Assembly (NCBI GenBank): GCA_027049035.1
Contig: JALTVI010000068.1
Coordinates: 1 to 64,000 of the forward strand
DNA: 64,000 bases
Direction: 5' to 3'
From: Sulfurovum sp.
GTDB lineage: Bacteria > Campylobacterota > Campylobacteria > Campylobacterales > Sulfurovaceae
The notes below the pieces were generated by a model. It worked only from the letters and a program-made list of their open reading frames with translations, did no database searches and had not been told where the DNA came from. Positions 1 to 8,665 of this stretch are shown here, piece by piece. The position numbers and the translations under genes were made by a program. Position 1 is the first letter of the stretch. Every line of letters starts with the position of its first letter.

Positions 1-100
1 GTCAAGCTTTTGGTGTATTGAAGAGCGGAAAAGCATTTGATAGGAATTATATGGTTTTACAGTAAAATTATTGTATTTTTACTTGACTTTTAACACAGAA

Positions 101-176
101 CATTCCTGACTTGATCAGGAATCTTTGCATCAATCAGCCAATGAGTGTCAAGATCCCGCATCAAGTGAGGGATGAC
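101..176. repeat. Double-hairpin dispersed repeat, copy A
   Basis: A left hairpin (CATTCCTGAC..TCAGGAATC) and a right hairpin (GATCCCGCATC..GGGATGAC) are joined by about 28 nt. The same order, the same linker words (ATCTTTG, AGCCAAT, GTCAAG) and the same right hairpin recur near 24.7 kb and 40.7 kb. Non-coding, upstream of the first gene. Confidence 0.8.
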
Positions 177-182
177 TTAGTC

Positions 183-231
183 ATGGAAAGGAGAATCCCT
201 CTCCGAGCGGGGAATGAATTCCCGGTTTCAG
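183..231. repeat. Degenerate copy of the GGGAAT..ATTCCC palindromic repeat
   Basis: GGGGAAT-GA-ATTCCCGG forms a tight palindrome preceded by GGAGAAT..CTCC. The order of blocks matches the two better copies at 19.55 kb and 19.78 kb. The first palindrome is decayed here. The rest of positions 1-271 shows no gene. Confidence 0.6.
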
Positions 232-271
232 TATAAAATGAAGACCACGAAAGTAGAAAAGAGTCCAAACG

Positions 272-1039
272 ATGAAACGCTCCGAAATCAAAGCGCTCCT
301 TGAAGCTGAAGCGGCAAGACGCAACGATGCTGCTGAACTCTCCTACGACCGTCCCGATCCGCTGCTGGTAGCATCCCGCTACCGTGATGAAACTGTTGCG
401 CTTGTCTGTGCACTCTTTGCCTATGGCAATGCCGGACAGATCGTCAAATTTCTCGAAAGTCTTGATTTTACCCTCCTGGATTCAGATGAGGCAGATATCA
501 AAGAGGCTCTAAAATCACATTACTACCGTTTTCAAAAACCAGAAGATGTCGCAGCACTCTTCATAGCGTTAAAGTGGCTCAAAAGCATTGGCGGCATCGA
601 GTCTCTCTTTTACGAGGGGTATAAAAAGGAGGAGAACATCCTCGATGGGTTGTGGCACTTCATCGCTACGCTAAGAGCGCGCTACCTGCACCAAAGCTAC
701 GGCTACGACTTTCTCATCGGCAAAGTACCCAAAAAACCGTTGTCGGCAGGGACATACAAACGCTATATGATGTTCCTGCGCTGGATGGTGCGCTCCGATG
801 CGCTCGATATGGGGCTCTGGTCGAAGATACCGCCGTCATCTCTTCTGATGCCCCTGGATACACACACGTTCACGGTGGCACGAAAACTGGGACTGCTCAA
901 GCGGAAAAGCTACGATATGAAGGCGGTGTTGGAGTTGACCGAACTTTTTCGAAAGTGGGATCCAGATGACCCTGTCAAATATGATTTTGCACTCTACCGC
1001 ATCGGGCAGGAGAAAATGTCACTTATTCGTCCAGATTAA
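272..1039 (+). CDS. TIGR02757 / DUF2400 family protein
   Basis: A 255-residue soluble protein with the features of the TIGR02757 (DUF2400) family: an N-terminal 'DPLLVASRYRDETVAL' region, a central 'YRFQKPEDVAALF' and the C-terminal block 'DTHTFTVARKLGLL' near residue 195. The family is widespread in Bacteroidetes and Campylobacterota. It is thought to resemble helix-hairpin-helix DNA glycosylases, but no reaction is established. Length fits the family. The ATG at 272 is the first in frame after the repeat-rich leader. It is separated from atpB by only 57 bp but atpB probably has its own promoter. Family assignment is good; function is open. Confidence 0.85.
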   Translation: MKRSEIKALLEAEAARRNDAAELSYDRPDPLLVASRYRDETVALVCALFAYGNAGQIVKFLESLDFTLLDSDEADIKEALKSHYYRFQKPEDVAALFIALKWLKSIGGIESLFYEGYKKEENILDGLWHFIATLRARYLHQSYGYDFLIGKVPKKPLSAGTYKRYMMFLRWMVRSDALDMGLWSKIPPSSLLMPLDTHTFTVARKLGLLKRKSYDMKAVLELTELFRKWDPDDPVKYDFALYRIGQEKMSLIRPD

Positions 1040-1096
1040 CCCGTAATTTAGTCCTTTTTATGTAAAATACAGCAAATTATGTAATGAGGATGTTTT

Positions 1097-1822
1097 ATGG
1101 AAGGTGTATTTACTTACCTTGGCGGTATCTTGGGAGAGCACAATCATACAGCCGTGATGATTGCACACCTGCTGCTGGTAGCGGGGATTGTTGTATGGAT
1201 CGCAAAGTCTGCAACCAAGAAGATGGAAGCGGTACCGACCGGTACACAGAATGTCATGGAAGCTTACCTTGGCGGTGTTATTGCTATGGGGAAAGATGTG
1301 ATCGGTGAAGAGATGGCGCGAAAGTACCTGCCGCTTGTTGCTGCAGTAGGTCTCTTTATCTTTGTTTCCAACGTGATTGGTATCATTCCTGGCTTCGAGT
1401 CTCCGACATCGAACATTAACATCACACTGCCGCTTGCACTGATGGTTTTCTTCTACTACAACTATGAGGGGATCAGAAAACAGGGGGTCGTACACTACTT
1501 TGCGCACTTTGCTGGACCGGTAAAGATGCTGGCGCCACTGATGTTCCCAATCGAGATCGTTTCACATATCTCAAGAATCATCTCCCTCTCGTTCCGACTC
1601 TTCGGTAACATCAAGGGTGATGACCTCTTCCTGTGGGTACTGCTGATGCTCGTACCGTTCATCGCACCGCTGCCTGCATACCTGCTGCTGACATTCTCGG
1701 CACTACTGCAGACATTTGTCTTCATGATCCTTATCTACGTCTATCTTGCAGGTGCCGTAGCGATCGATGAAGAGCATGAAAAAGCACCGGATCCTGTCAT
1801 CGATACGATGGGAGCTGTGTAA
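1097..1822 (+). CDS. atpB: F0F1 ATP synthase subunit a
   Basis: Subunit a of the membrane F0 sector. It forms the proton half-channels beside the c-ring. The 241-residue protein is strongly hydrophobic with 5-6 membrane helices. It carries the family signature 'SLSFRLFGN' near residue 165, containing the essential stator arginine, and a C-terminal helix '[17 protein letters not shown]'. Length is usual for Campylobacterota. It stands apart from other atp genes, which is the normal arrangement in this phylum. The start ATG follows a GAGG ribosome site. A small membrane protein follows 6 bp downstream and may be co-transcribed. Confidence 0.97.
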   Translation: MEGVFTYLGGILGEHNHTAVMIAHLLLVAGIVVWIAKSATKKMEAVPTGTQNVMEAYLGGVIAMGKDVIGEEMARKYLPLVAAVGLFIFVSNVIGIIPGFESPTSNINITLPLALMVFFYYNYEGIRKQGVVHYFAHFAGPVKMLAPLMFPIEIVSHISRIISLSFRLFGNIKGDDLFLWVLLMLVPFIAPLPAYLLLTFSALLQTFVFMILIYVYLAGAVAIDEEHEKAPDPVIDTMGAV

Positions 1823-1828
1823 CCCTCT

Positions 1829-2119
1829 ATGCGACTTGAGAACGGACCGCTCGGTTTTGTGATCAATTTCCTTTTGGGTGTCTCATGGGCAATAGTGCTC
1901 ATCGGGGCAACCACCTCTTTTCTCTCCTTTTACCACGACAGTCTTCTTTTTGCCATTGTTTCCGCACTTATCGGTGCCATTCCTGGACTTATCGCTGTTG
2001 TACTGCTCGAATATTTCATTACAGACAAAGAGAAGTTGGAAGAGCTCAAAAAACAGACACGTCTGCTGGAAGAGATAGAAAAGAAGCTTCAGCACTCCCA
2101 AACTACCAAAACGGTATAA
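1829..2119 (+). CDS. Small two-helix membrane protein with C-terminal coiled coil
   Basis: A 96-residue protein starting 6 bp after atpB. Two hydrophobic segments (about residues 10-35 and 38-63) are followed by a charged, coiled-coil-like tail rich in E, K and L ('EKLEELKKQTRLLEEIEKKL'). The position next to atpB and the two-TM plan recall AtpI/AtpZ-type accessory proteins, but I see no diagnostic motif and do not assign that role. Its stop codon TAA lies inside the TATAAT box that probably drives gatB. Confidence 0.75.
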   Translation: MRLENGPLGFVINFLLGVSWAIVLIGATTSFLSFYHDSLLFAIVSALIGAIPGLIAVVLLEYFITDKEKLEELKKQTRLLEEIEKKLQHSQTTKTV

Positions 2120-2120
2120 T
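2115..2120 (+). promoter_or_regulatory. Probable -10 box for gatB
   Basis: TATAAT 43 bp before the gatB ATG, overlapping the stop codon of the preceding gene. No convincing -35 is visible, which is common in Campylobacterota promoters. Confidence 0.5.
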
Positions 2121-2162
2121 ATCTACCATTTAGCACCCCACACTTTTTCTTAAGGAAAATCG

Positions 2163-3593
2163 ATGTTTGAAACCGTGATCGGTCTTGAAGTCCATGTTCA
2201 GCTCAATACGAAGACTAAACTCTTTTGTGCCTGCCCTACCTCCTTTGCAGAGCATCAGAACAGTAACACCTGTCCTACCTGTCTGGCACTGCCCGGTGCG
2301 CTTCCTGTTGTCAACAAAGAGGCAGCCATCAAGGCGATGCGTCTTGCCAATGCAGTCGATGCCACCATCAACGAAGCGAGCCGCTTTGACAGAAAATCCT
2401 ACTTCTACCCTGACTCTCCAAGCGCCTACCAGATCACGCAGTTCTATGAGCCGATCCTGAGAGACGGGAAGATCACCATAGATCTTGAAGACGGCAGCCA
2501 GAAAACGATCAACATCACCGAAGCGCACCTGGAAGCCGATGCAGGAAAGAACATGCATGAAGGCAACCACTCCAAAGTCGATCTCAACCGTGCAGGTACA
2601 CCGCTGCTTGAGATCGTCTCAGCACCGGACTTGCGCAGCAGTGATGAAACGGTTGCCTACCTCAAGAAGCTCCATTCGATGGTCCGTTATCTTGACATCA
2701 GCGATGCAAACATGCAAGAGGGCTCTTTCCGCTGTGACGTCAACGTCTCCATTCGGCCAAAGGGTGAGGAGAAGTTCGGTACCAGAGTGGAGATCAAGAA
2801 CCTCAACTCCTTCCGCTTTGTCGCCCAGGCGATCGCGTATGAGGTGGAGCGTCAGATAGAGGCGTATGAGGACGGCGTCTATGAGCAGGAGGTGGTACAG
2901 GAGACCAGACTCTTCGATGTCGACAAATGCGAGACCCGTTCGATGCGCGGCAAGGAGGAGGCGGCTGACTACCGCTACTTCCCCGAGCCGGACCTCCGTC
3001 CGCTGGTGGTAACCGAGGAGATGAAAGAGGCTGCACGCCACATTCCCGAGATGCCCGATGAAAAGGTGGCACGCTATGTGGAGGCGCTTGGTATCAGCCG
3101 CTACGATGCACTCGTGATCACTGCAGCCAAAGAGATGGCTGCCTACTTTGAGGAGATGCTTGAAAACGGAGCAACTGCTAAAACGGCTGTGACATGGCTG
3201 ACCTCCGAGCTGCTCGGCCGCCTGAACAAAGCGGGGCTTGCCATAGAAGCGTCACCTGTCGATGCCAAGACACTCGGTACGCTCGTCTCCAAAATAGCCG
3301 ACGGTACGGTTTCGGGCAAGGGTGCCAAAGAGGTACTTGACTTCATGATGGAGAACGACAACCGTGATGTCGATGCGATCATCGAAGAGCTTGGTCTGGT
3401 ACAGGTGAGTGACGATGGTGCCATTCTGGCGATCATTGATGAAATTCTGGCAGCCAATACCGATAAAGTCGAAGAGTACAAAGCAGGCAAAGAGAAACTC
3501 TTTGGCTTCTTTGTCGGACAGACGATGAAAGCAAGCAAGGGTGCAGCAAACCCGGCCAAGGTCAACGAGCTCCTCAAACAGAGACTCTCATAA
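2163..3593 (+). CDS. gatB: Asp-tRNA(Asn)/Glu-tRNA(Gln) amidotransferase subunit B
   Basis: The tRNA-binding kinase subunit of GatCAB, which converts misacylated Glu-tRNA(Gln) or Asp-tRNA(Asn) to Gln- or Asn-tRNA. The 476-residue length is typical. The N-terminal '[18 protein letters not shown]' and the zinc-site cysteines in '[16 protein letters not shown]' are plain. The block '[14 protein letters not shown]' and the C-terminal GatB/YqeY domain ending '[16 protein letters not shown]' are also present. A strong AAGGAAAA ribosome site precedes the ATG. gatA and gatC are not adjacent, which is common. Confidence 0.98.
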   Translation: MFETVIGLEVHVQLNTKTKLFCACPTSFAEHQNSNTCPTCLALPGALPVVNKEAAIKAMRLANAVDATINEASRFDRKSYFYPDSPSAYQITQFYEPILRDGKITIDLEDGSQKTINITEAHLEADAGKNMHEGNHSKVDLNRAGTPLLEIVSAPDLRSSDETVAYLKKLHSMVRYLDISDANMQEGSFRCDVNVSIRPKGEEKFGTRVEIKNLNSFRFVAQAIAYEVERQIEAYEDGVYEQEVVQETRLFDVDKCETRSMRGKEEAADYRYFPEPDLRPLVVTEEMKEAARHIPEMPDEKVARYVEALGISRYDALVITAAKEMAAYFEEMLENGATAKTAVTWLTSELLGRLNKAGLAIEASPVDAKTLGTLVSKIADGTVSGKGAKEVLDFMMENDNRDVDAIIEELGLVQVSDDGAILAIIDEILAANTDKVEEYKAGKEKLFGFFVGQTMKASKGAANPAKVNELLKQRLS

Positions 3594-3610
3594 CAGAGGG
3601 AGCTGCGGGC

Positions 3611-5146
3611 ATGAATGAAACCATCCTCAAGATTGCCCGAAAGCTTCACAACTCTTCACGCTATCGTAAAACCAAACTGCATATCCGTAATCTGCTGACA
3701 AACCCCCAGAATGATTATAAAAAATATTTTGACCTGACCATCGTCTTTCTGATCGTCACCTCCGTAGTGATCCTCATCTATGAGGTGAAGCATCCTGTAC
3801 CAATATGGATAGAGTATTACGACCTCTATTTTGTCTCCTTTGTGTTTGCCGTGGAGTATCTGCTGCGTCTCTGGGTGGTGAACGATATCTCGGAAATGGT
3901 GCTCGATGAGTATCGCGACAGCCGTTTCCTGGGTAAACCGTTCAGTGCGAAGAAGCCGCTGAAAAAGGCTTTTAGGCAGAAACTTCGCTATATGCTCACC
4001 CCCTCGGCGATCATTGACCTGCTGGCGATCTTCCCTGCTTACCGTCCGGTAAGGGTACTGCGTATCTTCGTCCTCTTCCGGGTGCTCAAACTGCTGCGTT
4101 ATACCAAGAGTATCAACCAGTTCATAGAAGTGTTGAAGAACAAGCAGTTCGAGCTCTATACACTGCTTTTCCTGCTTGCTTTTATGATGATGACTGCAGG
4201 GATTGCCATCTATGTGCTCGAGGAGCGGATCAACCCCAACATCGAATCGCTCTTCGATGCGATCTATTGGGCACTGATCACGATCTCTACGGTCGGTTTC
4301 GGTGATATCGCCCCGGTAACCGATGAGGGGCGTACCATCTCGATTGTCATCATCATATTCGGGATTGCGATGATCTCCTTTGCGACATCGGTGATCGTCT
4401 CTGCATTTTCCGAAAAACTCAATGAGGTCAAAGAGTCGAGGATCATCGAAAAGATCAACAAGAGTGAATCGTTTCTGATCATCTGCGGATACGGGCAGAT
4501 GACCAAAATGTTCCTCCGACAAGGGCACAACGGGAACAAAGACTACATCATTCTTGAAAAGGACAGTGAGCGTGTCGAAGCGGCACGCCGCATGGGGTAC
4601 GATGTTGTGCATGAAGATGCCAGCCGTACCGAAGTGCTGCAGCGCTTCAACGCCAGGTATGCCAAGATCACACTGCTCTGCCTTACAAACAGTGATGTGG
4701 AGAATATCTATATCACGCTCACTGCCAAATCGATCTCAAAAAGAATTGAAGTGATCGTGCGTGCCAATGCACAGAATATGGTCAAAAAGTTTGAATATGC
4801 AGGAGCAGATCATATTCTCCTGCCGCACGAAGTGGTCAACAATATGATCCATATTGCCATTACGCAGCCGACAATGTATAAGGCATTGCATGCTGTTTTG
4901 ACCGGGAAGGATGCAGCCCAGATTTACGAAATTCATATGCGCAGATACAGTGATCTGGCAGGAAAACAGCTTTCACAGATCGATTTCAAATCGTTCAGGC
5001 TGCTCTTTTTGGGTATCCACCGCAACGGGGACTTTCTCTTTAACCCTTCGCCGAATATCACGGTAGAGAATAACGATGTACTATTGGTGATCGGCAGAAG
5101 CATCAGTCTGGAACATTTCGAAGAGATCCACAAAGGGGCTGCGTAA
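3611..5146 (+). CDS. Voltage-gated-type potassium channel with RCK (TrkA-N/TrkA-C) domain
   Basis: Inner-membrane K+ channel, 511 residues. The first ~265 residues hold six membrane segments. These include an arginine-bearing S4-like segment 'RPVRVLRIFVLFRVLKLLR' (about 145-163) and the K+ selectivity filter 'TVGFGD' near 227-232. A cytoplasmic RCK domain follows with the dinucleotide fold 'IICGYGQMTKMFLRQG' near 290, then a TrkA-C domain. The plan resembles E. coli Kch but with a real S4-like segment. The stop codon shares its last A with the start of the next gene, which encodes a second, free-standing RCK protein. Ligand specificity cannot be read from sequence. Confidence 0.9.
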   Translation: MNETILKIARKLHNSSRYRKTKLHIRNLLTNPQNDYKKYFDLTIVFLIVTSVVILIYEVKHPVPIWIEYYDLYFVSFVFAVEYLLRLWVVNDISEMVLDEYRDSRFLGKPFSAKKPLKKAFRQKLRYMLTPSAIIDLLAIFPAYRPVRVLRIFVLFRVLKLLRYTKSINQFIEVLKNKQFELYTLLFLLAFMMMTAGIAIYVLEERINPNIESLFDAIYWALITISTVGFGDIAPVTDEGRTISIVIIIFGIAMISFATSVIVSAFSEKLNEVKESRIIEKINKSESFLIICGYGQMTKMFLRQGHNGNKDYIILEKDSERVEAARRMGYDVVHEDASRTEVLQRFNARYAKITLLCLTNSDVENIYITLTAKSISKRIEVIVRANAQNMVKKFEYAGADHILLPHEVVNNMIHIAITQPTMYKALHAVLTGKDAAQIYEIHMRRYSDLAGKQLSQIDFKSFRLLFLGIHRNGDFLFNPSPNITVENNDVLLVIGRSISLEHFEEIHKGAA

Positions 5147-5871
5147 TGTCAGTAAAGAACATTCTGGTTTTCGGTTACGGTGCGCATGGCCGTCACATCG
5201 CAAAAGGTCTGCTCGATGACGGTTACCTGCTCAAGATTGTCGAAGAGAAAGAGGAGAACTACAAACGTGCGATAGAGGATGGATTTACAGAAAGCGCCCT
5301 GATCGATATGAGCAGTGACGAGTCGCTTCTGGAGCTTGATCCGCAAAGCTATGACCAGGTTGTCTGCATTATGGATGACGAGCACTACAACGTCTTCATC
5401 ACCCTCTCACTCAGTTCTCTCTTCCCGGAACTCTCCATCGTTGCCATCTCCGACTCCATTCACACCTCGAGCAAGCTCAAACTGGCAGGTGCCACCAAGG
5501 TGATCGACCTCTATGAAGTGAGTGCAAACCGCATCCACAATATCCTCAACCGCCCTGTTGCCACACAGCTGCTCAAAGATTTTGTGATGAGCAAAACCGG
5601 TATCAGTTTTATGGAGATGGAGCTGCCGAAAGGATCGTTCCTGCACGGCAGGAAGATCGATGAGATTGACTTTTCATGCTACGATGTCCTGTTGGTGGGA
5701 CTTGTGGATACAAGTGTTAATATCCACTCTTTTGAGTTTGTTACTGCCGGACATGAGCATGTTTTGGAGAGTGGTGACATTATTGTCTGCATGGGAGAGG
5801 TGGAGAAGCTGCGAAACTTTAAAAAACTGTTGCACAAAAAAGTCGATCTGTGTCGGGAGGTGAAAGCATGA
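5146..5871 (+). CDS. Soluble RCK-type (TrkA-N/TrkA-C) K+ channel partner protein
   Basis: 241 residues without membrane segments. The N-terminal Rossmann fold 'ILVFGYGAHGRHIAKGLL' lacks one glycine of the strict GxGxxG but keeps the fold. It is followed by a TrkA-C-like domain from about residue 160 ('FMEMELPKGSFLHGRKIDEID'). The start overlaps the channel stop codon (TAATG), so the two are translationally coupled. The simplest reading is that it completes the channel's cytoplasmic gating ring. It ends in a 4-bp overlap with gpsA (ATGA). Confidence 0.85.
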   Translation: MSVKNILVFGYGAHGRHIAKGLLDDGYLLKIVEEKEENYKRAIEDGFTESALIDMSSDESLLELDPQSYDQVVCIMDDEHYNVFITLSLSSLFPELSIVAISDSIHTSSKLKLAGATKVIDLYEVSANRIHNILNRPVATQLLKDFVMSKTGISFMEMELPKGSFLHGRKIDEIDFSCYDVLLVGLVDTSVNIHSFEFVTAGHEHVLESGDIIVCMGEVEKLRNFKKLLHKKVDLCREVKA

Positions 5872-6755
5872 AAATGGCCGTAATTGGAGCCGGAAAGTGG
5901 GGACAGGCACTCTATCATGCCTACAGCCAGAAAAACGATGTGGTGATCCATTCACGCAAAGCGCGCGATATTGAAAATTTCGTATCGTTGGATGAGGCTC
6001 TGGGACATAAATATCTTGTTATGGCAATTCCGGCACAGTCTGTGCGGGAGTGGATGGAAACCCACTTTGAAGACCGGGGGCAGAAAATACTCGTTGCGGC
6101 AAAAGGTATTGAGACAAGTACAGGATCTTTTTTAAACGAGATATACGAACAGTTTATCTCAAAGGATAGACTCGCCTACATCTCAGGCCCTTCGTTTGCT
6201 GCAGAGGTGATGCAGTCACTGCCGACAGCACTGATGATCAGTTCGACGAATCTTACGCTTGCCCAAACCTTTGCCGATGCTCTGCCCGATTTTATCAAGG
6301 GGTATGTCAGTGACGATGTGGTGGGGGCTGAAGTTTCGGGTGCCTACAAGAATGTCATTGCCATTGCCGGCGGGGTGAGTGACGGACTTGGTCTGGGGAA
6401 CAATGCCCGTGCAGCGCTCATTTCACGCGGTTTGGTGGAGATGACACGTTTTGGAGAAGCCTTCGGCGCCAGGAGTGAGACCTTTCTCTCTCTTGGCGGT
6501 GCAGGCGACCTCTTTCTGACGGCAAGTTCGAAGCTATCACGAAACTACCGCGTCGGTCTGGGACTGGCCGAGGGCAAAAGCATGGATGCCATTCTGGAAG
6601 AACTTGGCGAAGTGGCCGAAGGGGTTCCTACGGCAAGAGCGCTGCATAAAATCGCACAGGAAAAAGGGCTCTACCTCCCTATTGCCGAAGAGGTCTACGC
6701 GATGATCGAAGAGGGCAAGGATCCTCGCCAAAGCGTAAGAGACCTTTTGGGATGA
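5868..6755 (+). CDS. gpsA: NAD(P)H-dependent glycerol-3-phosphate dehydrogenase
   Basis: Makes sn-glycerol 3-phosphate from dihydroxyacetone phosphate for phospholipid synthesis. 295 residues with the nucleotide fold 'AVIGAGKWGQALYHA', 'YISGPSFAAEV', the catalytic-lysine block 'GAYKNVIAIAGGVSDGLGLG' and 'SLGGAGDLFLT'. The ORF track begins at a GTG at 5850. I place the start at the ATG at 5868 because GGGAGG sits just upstream and the ATG overlaps the previous stop as ATGA. Slightly shorter than E. coli GpsA (339), as usual in this phylum. Confidence 0.95.
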   Translation: MKMAVIGAGKWGQALYHAYSQKNDVVIHSRKARDIENFVSLDEALGHKYLVMAIPAQSVREWMETHFEDRGQKILVAAKGIETSTGSFLNEIYEQFISKDRLAYISGPSFAAEVMQSLPTALMISSTNLTLAQTFADALPDFIKGYVSDDVVGAEVSGAYKNVIAIAGGVSDGLGLGNNARAALISRGLVEMTRFGEAFGARSETFLSLGGAGDLFLTASSKLSRNYRVGLGLAEGKSMDAILEELGEVAEGVPTARALHKIAQEKGLYLPIAEEVYAMIEEGKDPRQSVRDLLG

Positions 6756-6762
6756 AAAAAAT

Positions 6763-6768
6763 TATAAT
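6763..6768 (+). promoter_or_regulatory. Probable -10 box for tamA-tamB
   Basis: AAAAAATTATAAT lies 33 bp before the tamA start, just after the gpsA stop. No clear -35. Confidence 0.45.
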
Positions 6769-6801
6769 GAAGAAACTATTTGTTTTGAAAATGGAGAATA
6801 G

Positions 6802-8628
6802 ATGCAGTTAAAACGATTGGTTACGATGTTTCTTTTGGCAGGAACGCTGCTGATAGCTGAGAGTAACACGACTACACCGGAAGAGAGTACACATGATAAA
6901 GCACTGCTCGCTACAAAGCCTGTGGAGATAGAGGGTGTCGAAGCACTCGACGTCGATGCTGTCTACGATGCCATCTCGGCAGAGCATGCCAGCTTCTTCC
7001 AGTTCTGGAAGGATAAAACACCGACCATCAAGGTAAAGCTTCTTCCTACAGTACGTCCGGCGCTGCGTGCTTTTTACGATTCTGAAGGGTATTACGATGC
7101 AAAGTTCAAAATCGATACAGCAGGTTCTGTCGTCAAGATCAAGATCACCGAAGGGGAACCGGTACGCATTCATGATATCAATGTCACCGGTGATTTTGAT
7201 ATTACCGATGAAATCAAAGCGTTGAAAAAAGGTGAGGTGTTCAAAACAAGCGCCTTTACCCGGGCAAAGGCGAATATCATCAACGCACTGATGAAAGACG
7301 GCTACTGCTCGTACGAGCTTGACTCCAAAGCCTTTGTCGATCTGGACAAACATACGGTAGATATCCGTTTTATCGTCAACAAGGGAGGCGTGTGTACCTT
7401 CGGTAATATGACAGTAACAGGGACGACGACTGTCAGTGATGATGTGATCCGATCGCGTGTGCGTGCCGTTCCCGGAGACCGCTTCAGTACCGAGCGTGTG
7501 CGTGAAACCTACGATGCGCTTGGAGCGTTGAGTGCATTCGACAAGATTCAGGTGGGTGTGGACAGAAAGTTCTACAACGTCGTACCGGTCGATATTGTCG
7601 TGCGTGAGATGGAAGAGCCTTACCATGTCGAGTTTGGTGCGGGGTATGACACCTATGTAGGCGCAAGGGTGCATGGTACGTTTGTGAAGAACAATTTTTT
7701 TGGCAATGCGCAGCAGTTGCGTTTGAGAGCGGCATGGTCGCAGCGTGAGCAGCTGGCGACCGCTTCTTTTTTCAAACCGGTACTCTTCTACCCGTTTGAC
7801 TATGCTATCGATTTTGGCTTGAAACTGGGCTACTCAAATCTCGAATATGAGGGGTTCCGGGAAGAGAAAACATTCATACGTGCCTATCTGGAGCATACCG
7901 ACGAGGTGTGGCTTATCCGGCTGGGGATGGCGTTTGAGAATCCTTCTATCTCCAGTGACTCTATCAGCGAAGGCAAAACACTCTACGTCGATCCCGATAC
8001 CGGTAAAACAGTTCCCATTACCGAAGCGGATTATCTGCTTACCTACCCCTATCTGCGGATTGTGTACGATAAACGTGATGATAAGCTCAACCCGAAAAAG
8101 GGTTACTATATCGCCTACGATACCGAGTTGGGGCTGGCGACTGAAACGGAGTCGAGTTCCTACATCAGGCAGGAGCTGGAGCTGCGTGGCATCTATACAG
8201 TGGCAGATTTGACAATGGCACTTGTAGGCAAGGCAGGTGTTATCGATGATATAGACAAATCTCCGAAAGGCATTCCCGAGTCGAAGAAGTTCCTGGTAGG
8301 GGGTGTCTACTACAACCGTGCCTACGGATACCGTGAGATGGGGGTAATCATGTCGCCTACCTCCTTTGCCGTCAACGGTGCACAGACCATGGCCAACCTC
8401 TCACTTGAGCTGGATTATCCTGTCTGGGGAGACCTCTCTGCGGCGGTATTCAGCGACAATACGATGCTGGCATACGATCCTTACGATTTCAGTGGTGAAG
8501 TGATCAGTGCAGCCGGTGCAGGAGTGCGCTACCTGACACCGATCGGTCCGTTCAAATTAGATGCGGGCTTTAACGTGCATGACACGTCACAGTGGGCAGT
8601 GCATTTCCAGATTGGACAGTCGTTCTGA
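6802..8628 (+). CDS. tamA: TamA-like Omp85 outer-membrane assembly protein
   Basis: Outer-membrane member of the TAM translocation and assembly module. 608 residues: a signal peptide ('RLVTMFLLAGTLLIAES'), POTRA-like repeats over about residues 40-270 ('GYYDAKFKIDTAGSVVKIKI', 'PVRIHDINVTGDF'), and an Omp85 beta-barrel ending in phenylalanine ('WAVHFQIGQSF'), the expected barrel-insertion signal. The next gene encodes a TamB-like protein, which supports TamA rather than BamA; BamA proteins usually have five POTRA domains and are longer. Strong GGAG site before ATG. Confidence 0.9.
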   Translation: MQLKRLVTMFLLAGTLLIAESNTTTPEESTHDKALLATKPVEIEGVEALDVDAVYDAISAEHASFFQFWKDKTPTIKVKLLPTVRPALRAFYDSEGYYDAKFKIDTAGSVVKIKITEGEPVRIHDINVTGDFDITDEIKALKKGEVFKTSAFTRAKANIINALMKDGYCSYELDSKAFVDLDKHTVDIRFIVNKGGVCTFGNMTVTGTTTVSDDVIRSRVRAVPGDRFSTERVRETYDALGALSAFDKIQVGVDRKFYNVVPVDIVVREMEEPYHVEFGAGYDTYVGARVHGTFVKNNFFGNAQQLRLRAAWSQREQLATASFFKPVLFYPFDYAIDFGLKLGYSNLEYEGFREEKTFIRAYLEHTDEVWLIRLGMAFENPSISSDSISEGKTLYVDPDTGKTVPITEADYLLTYPYLRIVYDKRDDKLNPKKGYYIAYDTELGLATETESSSYIRQELELRGIYTVADLTMALVGKAGVIDDIDKSPKGIPESKKFLVGGVYYNRAYGYREMGVIMSPTSFAVNGAQTMANLSLELDYPVWGDLSAAVFSDNTMLAYDPYDFSGEVISAAGAGVRYLTPIGPFKLDAGFNVHDTSQWAVHFQIGQSF

Positions 8629-8665
8629 TGCATAGCATGAATCAAAAAAGAAACGGGGTGGAAGT

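Noticed and set aside
3656-4612. 318-aa minus-strand ORF antisense to the K+ channel
   Set aside because: Full overlap with a clear six-helix K+ channel; His/Asp-rich composition typical of a reverse frame.
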